NCBI RefSeq assembly: GCF_008065115.1
Contig: NZ_CP042913.1
Location: forward strand, 1,462,338-1,526,337
Origin: Bythopirellula goksoeyrii
GTDB taxonomy: Bacteria > Planctomycetota > Planctomycetia > Pirellulales > Lacipirellulaceae
Reading direction: 5' to 3'
Length of the DNA: 64,000 nucleotides
The translations under genes were made by a program, and so were the position numbers. Under the pieces are notes generated by a model, which saw nothing but the letters and a program-made list of their open reading frames with translations, was not told the origin of the DNA and did not search any database. Below are positions 38,579 to 47,723 of this stretch, piece after piece (within the stretch, counting starts at the first letter, position 1; each line of letters starts with the position of its first letter).

Positions 38579-40450
38579 ATGAGAACACTAGTAAACTTAA
38601 CTCTGTTGCTTGCTAATTGTTTATTCACTTGTCTTTCAGTGAAGGCTGCTGAATTTACAAAGTATCGTGACCAAGCCGATAAGTTGATCAGCCAGATGAC
38701 CCTGGCTGAGAAGATTGGCCAGATGACGCAGGCTGAGTTAAGCGCGTTGGGTGATCTGTCAGATGTTGCAGACCTCTATCTTGGATCTGTACTCTCGGGA
38801 GGTGGATCAGACCCTCAGGATGGCAATAGCCTTGAATCGTGGACAAACGCTGTGGAAGCATGTAAGCAGAAAGCTTTGGATACGCGATTGCGCATCCCCA
38901 TTCTCTACGGGATCGATTCGGTACATGGTCACGGCAACGTACTTGGAGCCGTGATTTTTCCTCACAACATTGGCTTGGGTTGTGCTCGCAACGCCGAGCT
39001 GGTAGAGCAGATAGGCCAAATCACGGCTTTGGAAGTTCGGGCTACAGGAATTAATTGGAGCTTTAGTCCGTGTATCACGGTTCCGCGTGACGATCGTTGG
39101 GGACGAACCTACGAGGGATATAGTGAATCCTCGCCGCTCGTCGCGAAGTTGGGAAAGGCGTCGATCGAGGGACTTCAAGGGCCCGACCTGCGAAATCCAG
39201 ATCACGTGCTGGCATGTGCCAAGCATTTCGTTGGTGACGGGGGAACCAGTCTGACAATGGCCAAGCATGAAGACTGGCCGGGATTTGGATCCGAAGCAAA
39301 ACCGATGTATGACCAAGGCGATACTGTGGTCGACGAAGAAGTGTTGCGTGCCGTGCACGTCTCGCCTTATCTGCTAGCGATCCAAGCGGGAGTCGGTTCA
39401 ATCATGCCCTCTTACAGCAGCTGGAATGGAGTCAAATGTTCGGCCAGCAAATACTTGCTGACGACGATGCTGAAAGAAGAACTTGGTTTTCAGGGATTTC
39501 TGATCTCAGATTACGACGCAATCGATCAGGTAGACCCCGACTACAAAACCGCCATCAAGAAGTGCATCAATGCTGGCATGGACATGGTGATGGTCCCTAA
39601 CAATTATCGCCAGTTTATCGAGTTGTTAACGGAGTTGGTCGAAGAAGGCAGCGTTCCAATGAGCCGCATCGACGACTCCGTCCGCAGGATCTTGCAAGTA
39701 AAAGCGGCAATGGGATTACTCGACGCCGAACCTGAAATTGAAGTCGACAAGTCGTTGCAAGAATCCTATGGATCCGCGGGACACCGAGAGGTGGCTCGGC
39801 AGGCCGTCAGAGAATCGCTGGTATTGCTTAAAAACAATAATCAAACCTTGCCACTTTCCAAGAAGTTGAAGCGTCTGCATCTCGTGGGCCGTGGTGCCGA
39901 TGACATTGGCATTCAATGTGGAGGTTGGACCATTGAATGGCAGGGACAAGCGGGCGAGGTAACCACGGGTGGAACCACGATTCTGGAAGGGATTCGACAG
40001 GCACTTGGCGACTCAGTAGAGATCACTCATGATCTTGATGGCGCAGGCTCGGCTGGAGCAGATGCCGTTGTCGTTATGGTCGGCGAGATGCCCTATGCCG
40101 AAGGACTCGGCGATGATCATGATCTAGAATTGAGCGAATCCGACCGTCAAGCGGTACTCTCAGCAAAAAAGTCAGGAGTGCCGATCGTGGTGGTTCTGCT
40201 TTCTGGCCGTCCCATGATTCTAGATACCACCCTCGAATTGGCCGATGCTTTTGTGGCTGCTTGGCTCCCTGGAACCGAAGGCGCCGGCATTGCGGACGTT
40301 CTCTTTGGAGACTTTGAGCCAACAGGTAAGCTATCTTTTACTTGGCCACGCGAGGTCGATCAGCATCCAATCAATCAAGGTGACCAAGAGTACGATCCCC
40401 TTTTTCCTTTCGGCTATGGTTTGAGCTACGCGAAGGATGCGGATCGGTAG
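38579..40450 (+). CDS. GH3 beta-glucosidase
   Basis: 623 residues with a signal peptide ending near residue 24. The (beta/alpha)8 domain contains [22 protein letters not shown] (Lys215-His216) and the nucleophile Asp311 in [11 protein letters not shown]. The C-terminal alpha/beta sandwich carries [10 protein letters not shown] and the general acid/base region around PYAEGLGD. Enzymes of this type release glucose from beta-glucan or gluco-manno-oligosaccharides. There is no third fibronectin-like domain, so it is a short-form member. It is convergent with the propeller protein gene, 8 bases away. Periplasmic, acting after the surface GH5 and GH26 enzymes. Confidence 0.95.
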   Translation: MRTLVNLTLLLANCLFTCLSVKAAEFTKYRDQADKLISQMTLAEKIGQMTQAELSALGDLSDVADLYLGSVLSGGGSDPQDGNSLESWTNAVEACKQKALDTRLRIPILYGIDSVHGHGNVLGAVIFPHNIGLGCARNAELVEQIGQITALEVRATGINWSFSPCITVPRDDRWGRTYEGYSESSPLVAKLGKASIEGLQGPDLRNPDHVLACAKHFVGDGGTSLTMAKHEDWPGFGSEAKPMYDQGDTVVDEEVLRAVHVSPYLLAIQAGVGSIMPSYSSWNGVKCSASKYLLTTMLKEELGFQGFLISDYDAIDQVDPDYKTAIKKCINAGMDMVMVPNNYRQFIELLTELVEEGSVPMSRIDDSVRRILQVKAAMGLLDAEPEIEVDKSLQESYGSAGHREVARQAVRESLVLLKNNNQTLPLSKKLKRLHLVGRGADDIGIQCGGWTIEWQGQAGEVTTGGTTILEGIRQALGDSVEITHDLDGAGSAGADAVVVMVGEMPYAEGLGDDHDLELSESDRQAVLSAKKSGVPIVVVLLSGRPMILDTTLELADAFVAAWLPGTEGAGIADVLFGDFEPTGKLSFTWPREVDQHPINQGDQEYDPLFPFGYGLSYAKDADR

Positions 40451-40458
40451 CAAACTGC

Positions 40459-42126
40459 TCAGGGTACCTCGCCGGGCAATCTTGAATTGGAGACAAACGC
40501 GATGCTCCGGCTGTCGGGGGACCACGAAGGGACGTTGATCGTCCCCTGCCCTCCGTACAAATAGGCAATCACGATCGGTTTCCCTCCTGCGGTGGGCATC
40601 ATGCGAAGCGTAACCGGCTTATACCAGGGGTGATCGTCGGCTGCGATATCCGACGAGTACGACAACATCACCAAACGTTTGCCGTCTGGTGCTAGATGCG
40701 GGAACCAGTTATTGTACTCATCATCGGTAACTTGTTCTTGTGCCGTGCCATCGGGTTTCATCCTCCAAATCTGCATTCGGCCTGACCGAGATGAATTGAA
40801 GTAGATGAATTGGCCATCGGGAGCAAATTCTGAGCCATCATCTAGCGAATCATTTGTAGTTAGCCTGATTTCTGCGCCGCTTCCATCAGAGCGGATTTTG
40901 TAGATGTCGAAATTGCCGTTGCGTCCGCCTGTGTACGTAAGCCACTGGCCATCGGGCGACCAACCGTGGAAATAAGAAGGTCCTTGTGTTGTGATAAGTT
41001 GGGGTCTGCCGCCCATAATCGGTACGGTATAGACCATCGAATCTCCGTTGTGGTCTGCTGAATGATGGCTAATCCCGAGCGTCGCTCCGTCGAAGGAAAG
41101 GGCGTGATCGTTGTTGTTGCGATTGGCAAATGCGGTGTCGATTTCTGTCAACTTCTTTGATCCCAGATCGAATCGGAACAGCCTCCCGTCACGGTTGCAG
41201 ATCAGTGCGTTCCCGGTTTTCGTCCAGTTGGGAGCTTGAATCGCTCCCGAGTCAACATGCTGCACATGCCTTTCGCCTGTGTCGACATTCATCGTTTCCA
41301 AACGGCTTCCAATGTAATCTTGATAGGGGCGAAAATCTTTCTGTGCCGGTAATGTAATTCGGACATTGTGGAAGTCCGCGCTCTCCACGACTTCGGGATT
41401 GTGGGCACAGACGAACAGGCCAACGTACACTTCTTCCGGCAAATTCAGATCGGTAAGTTCCTCAGAAACAAACGCCTCACCTCGCCTCGCCACCGACATC
41501 ACATACTTGCCATCGCGACGTTCCAACTGCAGCACAGCGGGATTCTTCACGGCGGATTCGATCTGTTCGGTCTCAGCACCTTGGCTGCGTCGATATTGCA
41601 TGGATGTTAGTCCATCGCCGTGCAGTGCCACGTCCACATAGGCTGAATCGCTGTCTAAATCGGAGCGGATCATCCAGCCCAGCTTACGGTGGGGATCTAC
41701 TCCTTCCCCCAGAAAAGTTACGTTCGTTGTAAGGATGAAGTCTCCGGTCAGTTTCTTCCACAGGAAATGGAATTCGTCCTGATCAGACCACATGTTCGTG
41801 CCGGAACCGGATAGATGAAAACATTGCGTTTGACCATCGTACGAGACATCCCCATTGTGCTTTACCGAGCCTATGTCACCATGCGACTCAAAGACTCCCA
41901 AGGCATTGCCCTTTGTCGACATGATCGGCGCCCTCCTTCGGTAGGCATTCTCTTCTACTTGGAGCATGGGATAGAACCTTTGAGTTGCAAGCTCATCGAG
42001 ACTCTTTAACTGCTCACCTATTTCGCAAAGAAAACGATAAGAAGCAGAATAAGCGCACTCGGAGTAGCTTGTTACCGCAAGAACTGACGACAAGGCCAAT
42101 GCCGCCACGATTCGAATTGCTTTCAT
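40459..42126 (-). CDS. secreted TolB-like (PD40) propeller protein with N-terminal lectin-like domain
   Basis: 555 residues from the ATG at 42126 (GAGG upstream), which opens on a signal peptide. Residues of about 75-270 form a concanavalin/DUF1349-like domain (HLSGSGTNMW, GDFILTTNVTF, RKLGWMIRSD). The rest is a WD40-like PD40 propeller with repeats such as WSPDGQWLTYTGGRNGNFDIYKI and FAPDGQFIYFNSSRSGRMQIW. No catalytic residues are recognisable. Proteins of this build occur in many planctomycete and Bacteroidota glycan loci and probably bind polysaccharide. It is convergent with GH3 and shows no operator of its own within the 148 bases upstream. Confidence 0.75.
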   Translation of the reverse strand: MKAIRIVAALALSSVLAVTSYSECAYSASYRFLCEIGEQLKSLDELATQRFYPMLQVEENAYRRRAPIMSTKGNALGVFESHGDIGSVKHNGDVSYDGQTQCFHLSGSGTNMWSDQDEFHFLWKKLTGDFILTTNVTFLGEGVDPHRKLGWMIRSDLDSDSAYVDVALHGDGLTSMQYRRSQGAETEQIESAVKNPAVLQLERRDGKYVMSVARRGEAFVSEELTDLNLPEEVYVGLFVCAHNPEVVESADFHNVRITLPAQKDFRPYQDYIGSRLETMNVDTGERHVQHVDSGAIQAPNWTKTGNALICNRDGRLFRFDLGSKKLTEIDTAFANRNNNDHALSFDGATLGISHHSADHNGDSMVYTVPIMGGRPQLITTQGPSYFHGWSPDGQWLTYTGGRNGNFDIYKIRSDGSGAEIRLTTNDSLDDGSEFAPDGQFIYFNSSRSGRMQIWRMKPDGTAQEQVTDDEYNNWFPHLAPDGKRLVMLSYSSDIAADDHPWYKPVTLRMMPTAGGKPIVIAYLYGGQGTINVPSWSPDSRSIAFVSNSRLPGEVP

Positions 42127-42274
42127 ACTTTTGCCTCGCCAGCGTGCGGTGCCCAAGAAAACAGGCTTGGCTCAGGTGTTATGGAGTCGGTTCGTTATCT
42201 TTGTCACTAGCGCGATCGCCACTGAACGTCAAAGCCACCCTGCAGTGCCTCTAAAGCAATGAAGAATCAGGACG

Positions 42275-43948
42275 CTACCCAGCTGTTGAAGCGAGCGGAG
42301 GGCGTCGTGGTCTGGTTTTTTTGGGCTGTTCGCTTTCACGGTTCCCGCGGCCACCGCGCCGCTGGAAAAGCTGCCTCATGCCTGCCAAGTATTCTTCCTT
42401 AGTTACTGCCCCATCACCATCGGTGTCGATTTGATCGAGCGCGTCGCGAAGGCGATCACCAATTTCCTCACCTGCTATTTGTCCGTCGCCGTCTTTGTCC
42501 TGTTGCCGGAAGAATTCTTCCGGATCAAAACGTCTGCGGCCCCCTCGCTCGTTCTCTTCAGCGGGCTCCTCTGCTGGGGCATTCTTCGCTGCTTCCTTGG
42601 CTTGTGCGATCGCAGTTTGCAAAGCACCAGTCGTATTCCCTTCGCCCGAAACGCAATAGAGTGATTTGCTTGAGCGGATAAAGAGCTCTCCATCGCAAAC
42701 GGCAGGCGTGGCACTGAAATCTTCTGTATCAGCAGTTACGCGGTTTACAGCAAGCTGAAGAAATTCGTCGTCGGCCTGAAGTACATAAATTGCTCCAGAA
42801 CGCGAGGTAAAGTAGATCAAATCACCAGCGATCACCGGCGACGCATAATCCTGCGCGCGCCCTCCACCGTCACGACCACCTTGGAGTCTGGCGCGATAGA
42901 TTTGCTCGCCACTTGCGGCATCGATGCACGTTGCCACGCCACCGTTAAATGTGTAAAGCCGTCCGTCGCGATAGACGGGAGTACCTATGCGACTGCTTTG
43001 GCGTCCTGACCAGATCACATGCGTGTCGGTCACATCGCCGTTGCCACCGGCGCGCACTGCAATTCCTCCACCACCACCGGGGCCCGATTCGATCGCGTAG
43101 ACAACGTCATCGTGCACGATCGGGCTGGAGCAAAAGGAGTTTGTAGAAAGCGCCTTGCAATACCAAAGCAGTTGTCCCGTGGCAGGATTGAATCCCCATA
43201 TTTCGTTTGGTACTGCCATCACCAGGTCTGTGCGATCGCTATTCGCAGGAACCAAAATTGGCGTCCCCCACACGCTGCCGAAACCGGCCGCTTCCTGTCG
43301 CCAGACTTCCTCGCCGGTTTCCGTGTCCAGAGCGACCATCGCTTCGCTCTCAGCGGTCGCCGGGACAATCAACAGATTATTGAAGAGAATCGGGCTGGAG
43401 GACGAACCCCAATTGCTTGCTCCAGATTCTGTGCCAACGCTCTGTTGCCACAACTGATTGCCGTCCATGTCGAATTTGACGACTCCCGTCTTGCCCAAGA
43501 AGGCATACACATAGTTCCCGTCAGATGTGGGAGTGTGTGATGCATATCCATGTTCGGCAAACATACCTCCGTATTCATCTTCTGGGAGATAGGGATCGAC
43601 AGTCTTGTCCCACAGCAAATTGCCAGTTTGGCGATCGTAACAAACGAGATGCCGTTTGAGCTTTGATTGATCGCCTGGTTCTGATTTGTCGAGTCCATAG
43701 CCCGACCAACAGGTGACAAAGACGCGCTGACCTACAACGATTGGAGACGACGAGCCAGGACCGGGTAATTCTGCTTTCCATTTGACAGAATCTTCGTCCC
43801 ATGAAATCGGACCGGGCTGACTCTCGCTAACAAAGCCATCTCCATTCGGACCCCGAAACCGCAACCAATCTGCCGCGTTAGATTCTAGACCTGTTGATAG
43901 AGAGACTATGAACAGGACAACCCATTGAATACTCAAGGATTTCGCCAT
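42275..43948 (-). CDS. PQQ-type beta-propeller protein with C-terminal EF-hands
   Basis: 557 residues from the ATG at 43948, which follows GGGAG. Eight propeller blades of the PQQ/BamB type start at about residue 30 (WLRFRGPNGDGF, RHLVCYDRQTGNLLW, MVALDTETGEEVW, CIDAASGEQIY). A C-terminal tail carries two EF-hands (DKDGDGQIAGEE and DTDGDGAVTKEE) and a basic end. The residues that bind PQQ in dehydrogenases are not evident, so it is more likely a binding or scaffold protein than a dehydrogenase. Operators at 44061 and 44114 lie over its promoter. Role in glycan use inferred from location only. Confidence 0.82.
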   Translation of the reverse strand: MAKSLSIQWVVLFIVSLSTGLESNAADWLRFRGPNGDGFVSESQPGPISWDEDSVKWKAELPGPGSSSPIVVGQRVFVTCWSGYGLDKSEPGDQSKLKRHLVCYDRQTGNLLWDKTVDPYLPEDEYGGMFAEHGYASHTPTSDGNYVYAFLGKTGVVKFDMDGNQLWQQSVGTESGASNWGSSSSPILFNNLLIVPATAESEAMVALDTETGEEVWRQEAAGFGSVWGTPILVPANSDRTDLVMAVPNEIWGFNPATGQLLWYCKALSTNSFCSSPIVHDDVVYAIESGPGGGGGIAVRAGGNGDVTDTHVIWSGRQSSRIGTPVYRDGRLYTFNGGVATCIDAASGEQIYRARLQGGRDGGGRAQDYASPVIAGDLIYFTSRSGAIYVLQADDEFLQLAVNRVTADTEDFSATPAVCDGELFIRSSKSLYCVSGEGNTTGALQTAIAQAKEAAKNAPAEEPAEENERGGRRRFDPEEFFRQQDKDGDGQIAGEEIGDRLRDALDQIDTDGDGAVTKEEYLAGMRQLFQRRGGRGNRESEQPKKTRPRRPPLASTAG

Positions 43949-44271
43949 AACTGTTACTCCCTTGCCAGCAAATAGAAGAATGAGGCCACGAGAATTCATC
44001 GCCAACCAATCGCTTGGCGAGGGTCTTCGCGCCGCAGTATCGACGCAAGCATATCGTTAGTCAAGTAGTTGGGGCGGCATCCCACGTGCATTGAAGAGGA
44101 TTCATTGCCGTGCTCAAGTAGTGTTCCAAGCCTGACTTAGCGAGATAGCTAACACGTTTCTGGCTTACTGATTCGAATCACGAAGCTTGCAAGAGTAGGC
44201 TGTTTGAGGTGAAAAAAACATTTCTGGGTAAATTGCGCAACTCTTGAAGTGGTGTGGTTAATCCCTGTGCA
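43949..44271. other. intergenic region upstream of the PQQ-type gene
   Basis: 323 bases with no gene. It contains the promoter with the operator at 44036-44072 and a weaker operator, TCAAGTAGTGTT (10 of 12), at 44114-44125, 53 bases away and so five helical turns upstream. Confidence 0.6.
44036..44072 (-). promoter_or_regulatory. promoter and operator copy 6 (TCAAGTAGTTGG, 11 of 12)
   Basis: On the minus strand there is TTGACT (44059-44064), a 17-base spacer and GATACT (44036-44041). The palindrome at 44061-44072 overlaps the -35, so binding would exclude RNA polymerase. Confidence 0.6.
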
Positions 44272-44700
44272 TCATGGTTTGGGGACTTTAATGGCTAGCG
44301 GAAGATCGGAAGTGCTGACAGTCAGAGGAGAATTGCCGGCTAGCGTATATTCTTTAGGAACCAAGAGTTTGCCGTCCTTGTCTGTAGCATAGAAAAAAGC
44401 AACACGATGTTTGCCGGGAATCAGGCCGTCTCCATATTTATAGCTTGTGACACAATCAAATTTACCATTGCTATCAATATCTGCCTGAGCAGGTCGCGGC
44501 CACATGTTCTTCACTTCGGGCGCATCCAGTGCGTAAAACTTCAACACGAATCCACCAGAAGGAATCGGCGTTCCGTCTTCATAGGTGACTGACCCAGTAA
44601 CAGGTATATAGTCATAGGGAGAAACCGAATCCCCGCAACCTCCGAGCAAGAGTAACAAAAAAGAAGCGACGAGCAACTTACTTGTAGAGGGCATACCCAT
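44272..44700 (-). CDS. small lipoprotein, module copy 2
   Basis: 142 residues from the ATG at 44700, chosen because AAGAAG lies just upstream and because longer starts would displace the signal peptide. The lipobox is LGGC. The mature domain has YDYIPVTGSVTYEDGTPIP, SYKYGDGLIPGKHRVAFFYATDKDG and ends in IKVPKP. It aligns over its whole length with the protein at 28841. It is the last gene of module copy 2, 67 bases after the pseudopilin gene. It probably sits in the outer membrane or at the surface; ligand unknown. Confidence 0.8.
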   Translation of the reverse strand: MGMPSTSKLLVASFLLLLLGGCGDSVSPYDYIPVTGSVTYEDGTPIPSGGFVLKFYALDAPEVKNMWPRPAQADIDSNGKFDCVTSYKYGDGLIPGKHRVAFFYATDKDGKLLVPKEYTLAGNSPLTVSTSDLPLAIKVPKP

Positions 44701-44767
44701 GATCTTCTTTCTAGGATCAGGCATCTTCGATAGAGATTCAGAAAGATCGACTAGTCGTCTCACGTAA

Positions 44768-45952
44768 TCATTCGATGACGCCGGTTGACAGGCCATCCGT
44801 CGAGACATTCAATCTCTGCCAAATTCCGAAGTTCTGTTGGAGTATGTCATTGGGACTGCTGCAGCCAATGCAAGCTCCGCCAACGATATTTCCAGAGTCA
44901 ATAAAATCACTGATGAACCGGACACTGGCATCAGCCATGGCGACAAAGGCACCGCCGACATGAACGCTACGGACTACCGATTCACCACTTGAATTGACTC
45001 CACTGTCCGGCATCATGCATTGCGATCGCAATGTTGACTCGCCTACGTCGGCAATAATGTCGGCTGCCCCCTGCACGTCGTCATCATGACCTCCGCAAGA
45101 GTTCACAGCTCCCAGCACATCAGACGCATGACGGCAATGGAAACTAGAGCCACACATTCCCATTGCCCACACTCCGCGACGGTCCCGGGGGCTGAGGCCA
45201 ACTCGCATCTCACCAATCATGATTGTATTGCTCAGCCCATCAGAAATCCGTTTCAGTGCATATCCTTCGGGACCTACTGGCCCCATGCCGACATTATAGT
45301 CGAGGAACTCGGCAAGTTTACTTCCACTTACTCCAAGATCTCCGGAAGCAATCTTGTTATTTTCGTTATTTCCCCAGTATTGATAAGCATTGAGGCCATA
45401 GTTTCCGCGGGCCCACTCTAGGTTGTTGATTCCGCCTACAAACGGATTCCCACTGCCATTGTCACTTGGACACAAGAATAGTGGGATCTCTGTTGCTATT
45501 TCTTCCACGTCATTGGGCGTCTTCGAGGCGGGATCCGTGATACGTCTTGAATCTGCGGCCGATGCGACGTTCCACTCCGCATCGATGCGATCATACAAGT
45601 TCGCCATTTCAACCTGTGGCAATAATTCGATCAACCAATTTGTGTAGAGGATATTGTCTGTTAGGGTGTTCTGCGCGGAAGCATTGGGAACCATGTAGGC
45701 GGGAGAAGGGAAAGTTTTTCTCGCCGATTCATAAGTCATCATCGCCAAAGCGATATTCTTAAGATTGTTTTGGCACTGAGTTCGACGAGCCGCTTCGCGA
45801 GCGGCTTGAACCGCGGGCAACAAGAGTGCTACCAGGACGCCGATGATAGCGATTACTACCAATAGTTCGACCAAGGTAAATCCAGGTCGGTAGGAGAAAA
45901 GGCGATTGCGACTCTTGCAAGGATCGCTAGTTATCAGTCTTGAAAAAATCAT
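44768..45952 (-). CDS. DUF1559 pseudopilin-like protein, module copy 2
   Basis: 394 residues from the ATG at 45952 (GGAG at ten bases); a TTG further upstream is less likely. [26 protein letters not shown] follows a basic leader of about 24 residues. The C-terminal motif is H-X9-D followed by Ala (HVGGAFVAMADASVRF), again not the usual Gly. It shares GVWAMGMCGSSFHCRHA and the FISDFID region with the copy at 29376. The two are more like each other than like the DUF1559 proteins at 12676 or 32753, which fits a duplication of the whole module. Confidence 0.87.
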   Translation of the reverse strand: MIFSRLITSDPCKSRNRLFSYRPGFTLVELLVVIAIIGVLVALLLPAVQAAREAARRTQCQNNLKNIALAMMTYESARKTFPSPAYMVPNASAQNTLTDNILYTNWLIELLPQVEMANLYDRIDAEWNVASAADSRRITDPASKTPNDVEEIATEIPLFLCPSDNGSGNPFVGGINNLEWARGNYGLNAYQYWGNNENNKIASGDLGVSGSKLAEFLDYNVGMGPVGPEGYALKRISDGLSNTIMIGEMRVGLSPRDRRGVWAMGMCGSSFHCRHASDVLGAVNSCGGHDDDVQGAADIIADVGESTLRSQCMMPDSGVNSSGESVVRSVHVGGAFVAMADASVRFISDFIDSGNIVGGACIGCSSPNDILQQNFGIWQRLNVSTDGLSTGVIE

Positions 45953-46027
45953 CCTATCCGTTCTCCAGCTCCATGGCTTAGACAAAGCATGAATCAGTGT
46001 CGATGCGTTCCGCGAACTCCGTGACGA

Positions 46028-47527
46028 TCATTTTCTGCGCCTGCAGGACATAAACACTGCAAACGCACCAAACGTCAGAAGGAATGATGTTGGCTCGGGA
46101 ACGGGAGAACTAGCTACCACTGGTGGCGCCCCGCCATATTGAGCCTGCCAGATCGCCAAATCACCCGAGTTGATTCCATTAGGGGATCCGCCGCGTTGCC
46201 AAACGAGGAAATCATTTCCGTCCACGTCTCCATCGTTATCAAAATCACCAGATTCACTCGAGATCTCACGAATAATCCGGAAGTTGTCAATCTGGTAAAT
46301 GCCGGCACCATCAGTATTGGAAGCAATACCAATTCGAAGGAAGTTCGTGCCCACGCTCAGGCCGGCCTCCTCCAGGCTTAATCCTGAGGTGTTGTCGATC
46401 ATTGAACTAAGAGGGATTGTCACCGTACCCGTCGTTCCAATTGGTGGACTCCCATTGAAACTTGATCCCTCAGCATCATAAAAAGTGCCCTGGTCATCGG
46501 AGAAATGGACACCAAATTTTGTAAAGGTTGGAGAATTGGGAAAAGGATCATCAAACCTTACGTCGAAAGCGACCGAAAGCCCTCCGTTCACTTTTCCGAC
46601 AATCTCGTCGATTAGGCCTTGAATTGTTGGATCGATGTCCTCAATTTCTGGATCTGGATTAGTATCAGAAGAAAGTACAAACTGACTTCCCCAAGTAAAA
46701 TTTGGCGTTGTATGAGATTGCCTATCAATTTGCAGAGATGAACTTCCGTCTGTAGCACCTAGTGTTGAAATTGAATGAATGTGACCAGGTTGCCCGAATC
46801 CATTGGTCCAATTTTCCAATTGCTCGTTCACTCCAGGGGTTCCAGGATCGTCTGGAGTTTCCCAAGAAAACAGAGTTATTTCTTCTAACTGAGGCAACGC
46901 TGTAAACCGAATATTGTCAACAAAATACTTCACGCCTTCCCCTCCCCCACCATTGACGTGATCGCTGTTCGATCCAATGTTCAATTGATAAAATGAAGAG
47001 TTTTGGGCAACGGGTAGCGAGCTCATAGGAATACTGATTGGAAAAGTACCGGTGAGCCCGTTCAAGTTTGGAGATACATTGAAAGCTTGGGGGAAATTGG
47101 GAGAATCGCTATTTGCCGCTACATTAATCGTGAAAAAATTGCCAGCGCTCGTTACGTTGGCAAAACTGTCCGGTGTTATCGAGACATCGAAATCGAGTGT
47201 GTACTGCTGGAGATCGGCCGCAACAGCATTGAAGGCGCCGTACACGTTCGTATCACCAGGCCCAACGCTTACGTTGACATCCCACCCAAATGTAGGTCCT
47301 GTCTCGACGGCCAGGCTCTGTAAGCCTTCCGTCGCTCCCATGGTGGAAGTGGCGACGCTAATGAAATCAGAGTTACTAAATCCGGTGGCCGCCCAATCGT
47401 CCAAGCCAGTCTCAAAAGAGTAAAGTAGTTGAGCGTGAGTTGTTGATGAAATCGAGGCAAATAACAGCCCGACAGCAATCACCGCTACTAATTTGCTAAA
47501 CAACCAATTCTTTGAATATGCCTGCAT
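46028..47527 (-). CDS. two-domain PEP-CTERM exoprotein with dockerin repeat, module copy 2
   Basis: 499 residues. A signal peptide ending in THA is followed by two beta-sandwich domains that match those of the protein at 30662. The first ends YFVDNIRF and the second ends QIDNFRI. One clear dockerin-like repeat follows (DFDNDGDVDGNDFLVW) with a second, decayed one (NSGDLAIWQAQYGG). The end is VPEPTS, a hydrophobic stretch and RRRK. It lies 75 bases upstream of the module copy 2 pseudopilin start. An exact copy of the operator lies inside its 5' coding region (47421-47432). Confidence 0.8.
   Translation of the reverse strand: MQAYSKNWLFSKLVAVIAVGLLFASISSTTHAQLLYSFETGLDDWAATGFSNSDFISVATSTMGATEGLQSLAVETGPTFGWDVNVSVGPGDTNVYGAFNAVAADLQQYTLDFDVSITPDSFANVTSAGNFFTINVAANSDSPNFPQAFNVSPNLNGLTGTFPISIPMSSLPVAQNSSFYQLNIGSNSDHVNGGGGEGVKYFVDNIRFTALPQLEEITLFSWETPDDPGTPGVNEQLENWTNGFGQPGHIHSISTLGATDGSSSLQIDRQSHTTPNFTWGSQFVLSSDTNPDPEIEDIDPTIQGLIDEIVGKVNGGLSVAFDVRFDDPFPNSPTFTKFGVHFSDDQGTFYDAEGSSFNGSPPIGTTGTVTIPLSSMIDNTSGLSLEEAGLSVGTNFLRIGIASNTDGAGIYQIDNFRIIREISSESGDFDNDGDVDGNDFLVWQRGGSPNGINSGDLAIWQAQYGGAPPVVASSPVPEPTSFLLTFGAFAVFMSCRRRK
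47421..47432. promoter_or_regulatory. operator-like site inside a coding region (TAAAGTAGTTGA)
   Basis: An exact match to the shared motif, 95 bases inside the module copy 2 exoprotein gene. A partial match, TAGTCTACTTGT (9 of 12), lies 54 bases before the start codon at 47581-47592. The internal copy may be a downstream roadblock or looping site, or a chance result of coding constraint. Confidence 0.45.
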
Positions 47528-47723
47528 GGCAATGCACTCCTCAATGTTTTTTGCCTGGATCGGCTTCGGAACAGATACAATAGTCTACTTGTCAAACGAA
47601 TCGCTCAAGGAATCTAGTCGAACTCAATACATCATCCGGTCCGAAACTAATCCATCTGTTTGGACCGGATTTAGTGCTCGCAAAGGCATTTCCCTGCCGG
47701 TTGATGGTAATCAATCAAAAGCC

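Noticed and set aside
42275-43948. PQQ-dependent alcohol dehydrogenase
   Set aside because: The blades match the propeller fold, but the residues that bind PQQ and catalytic calcium in dehydrogenases are not evident, and EF-hands follow. A binding protein is the safer call.
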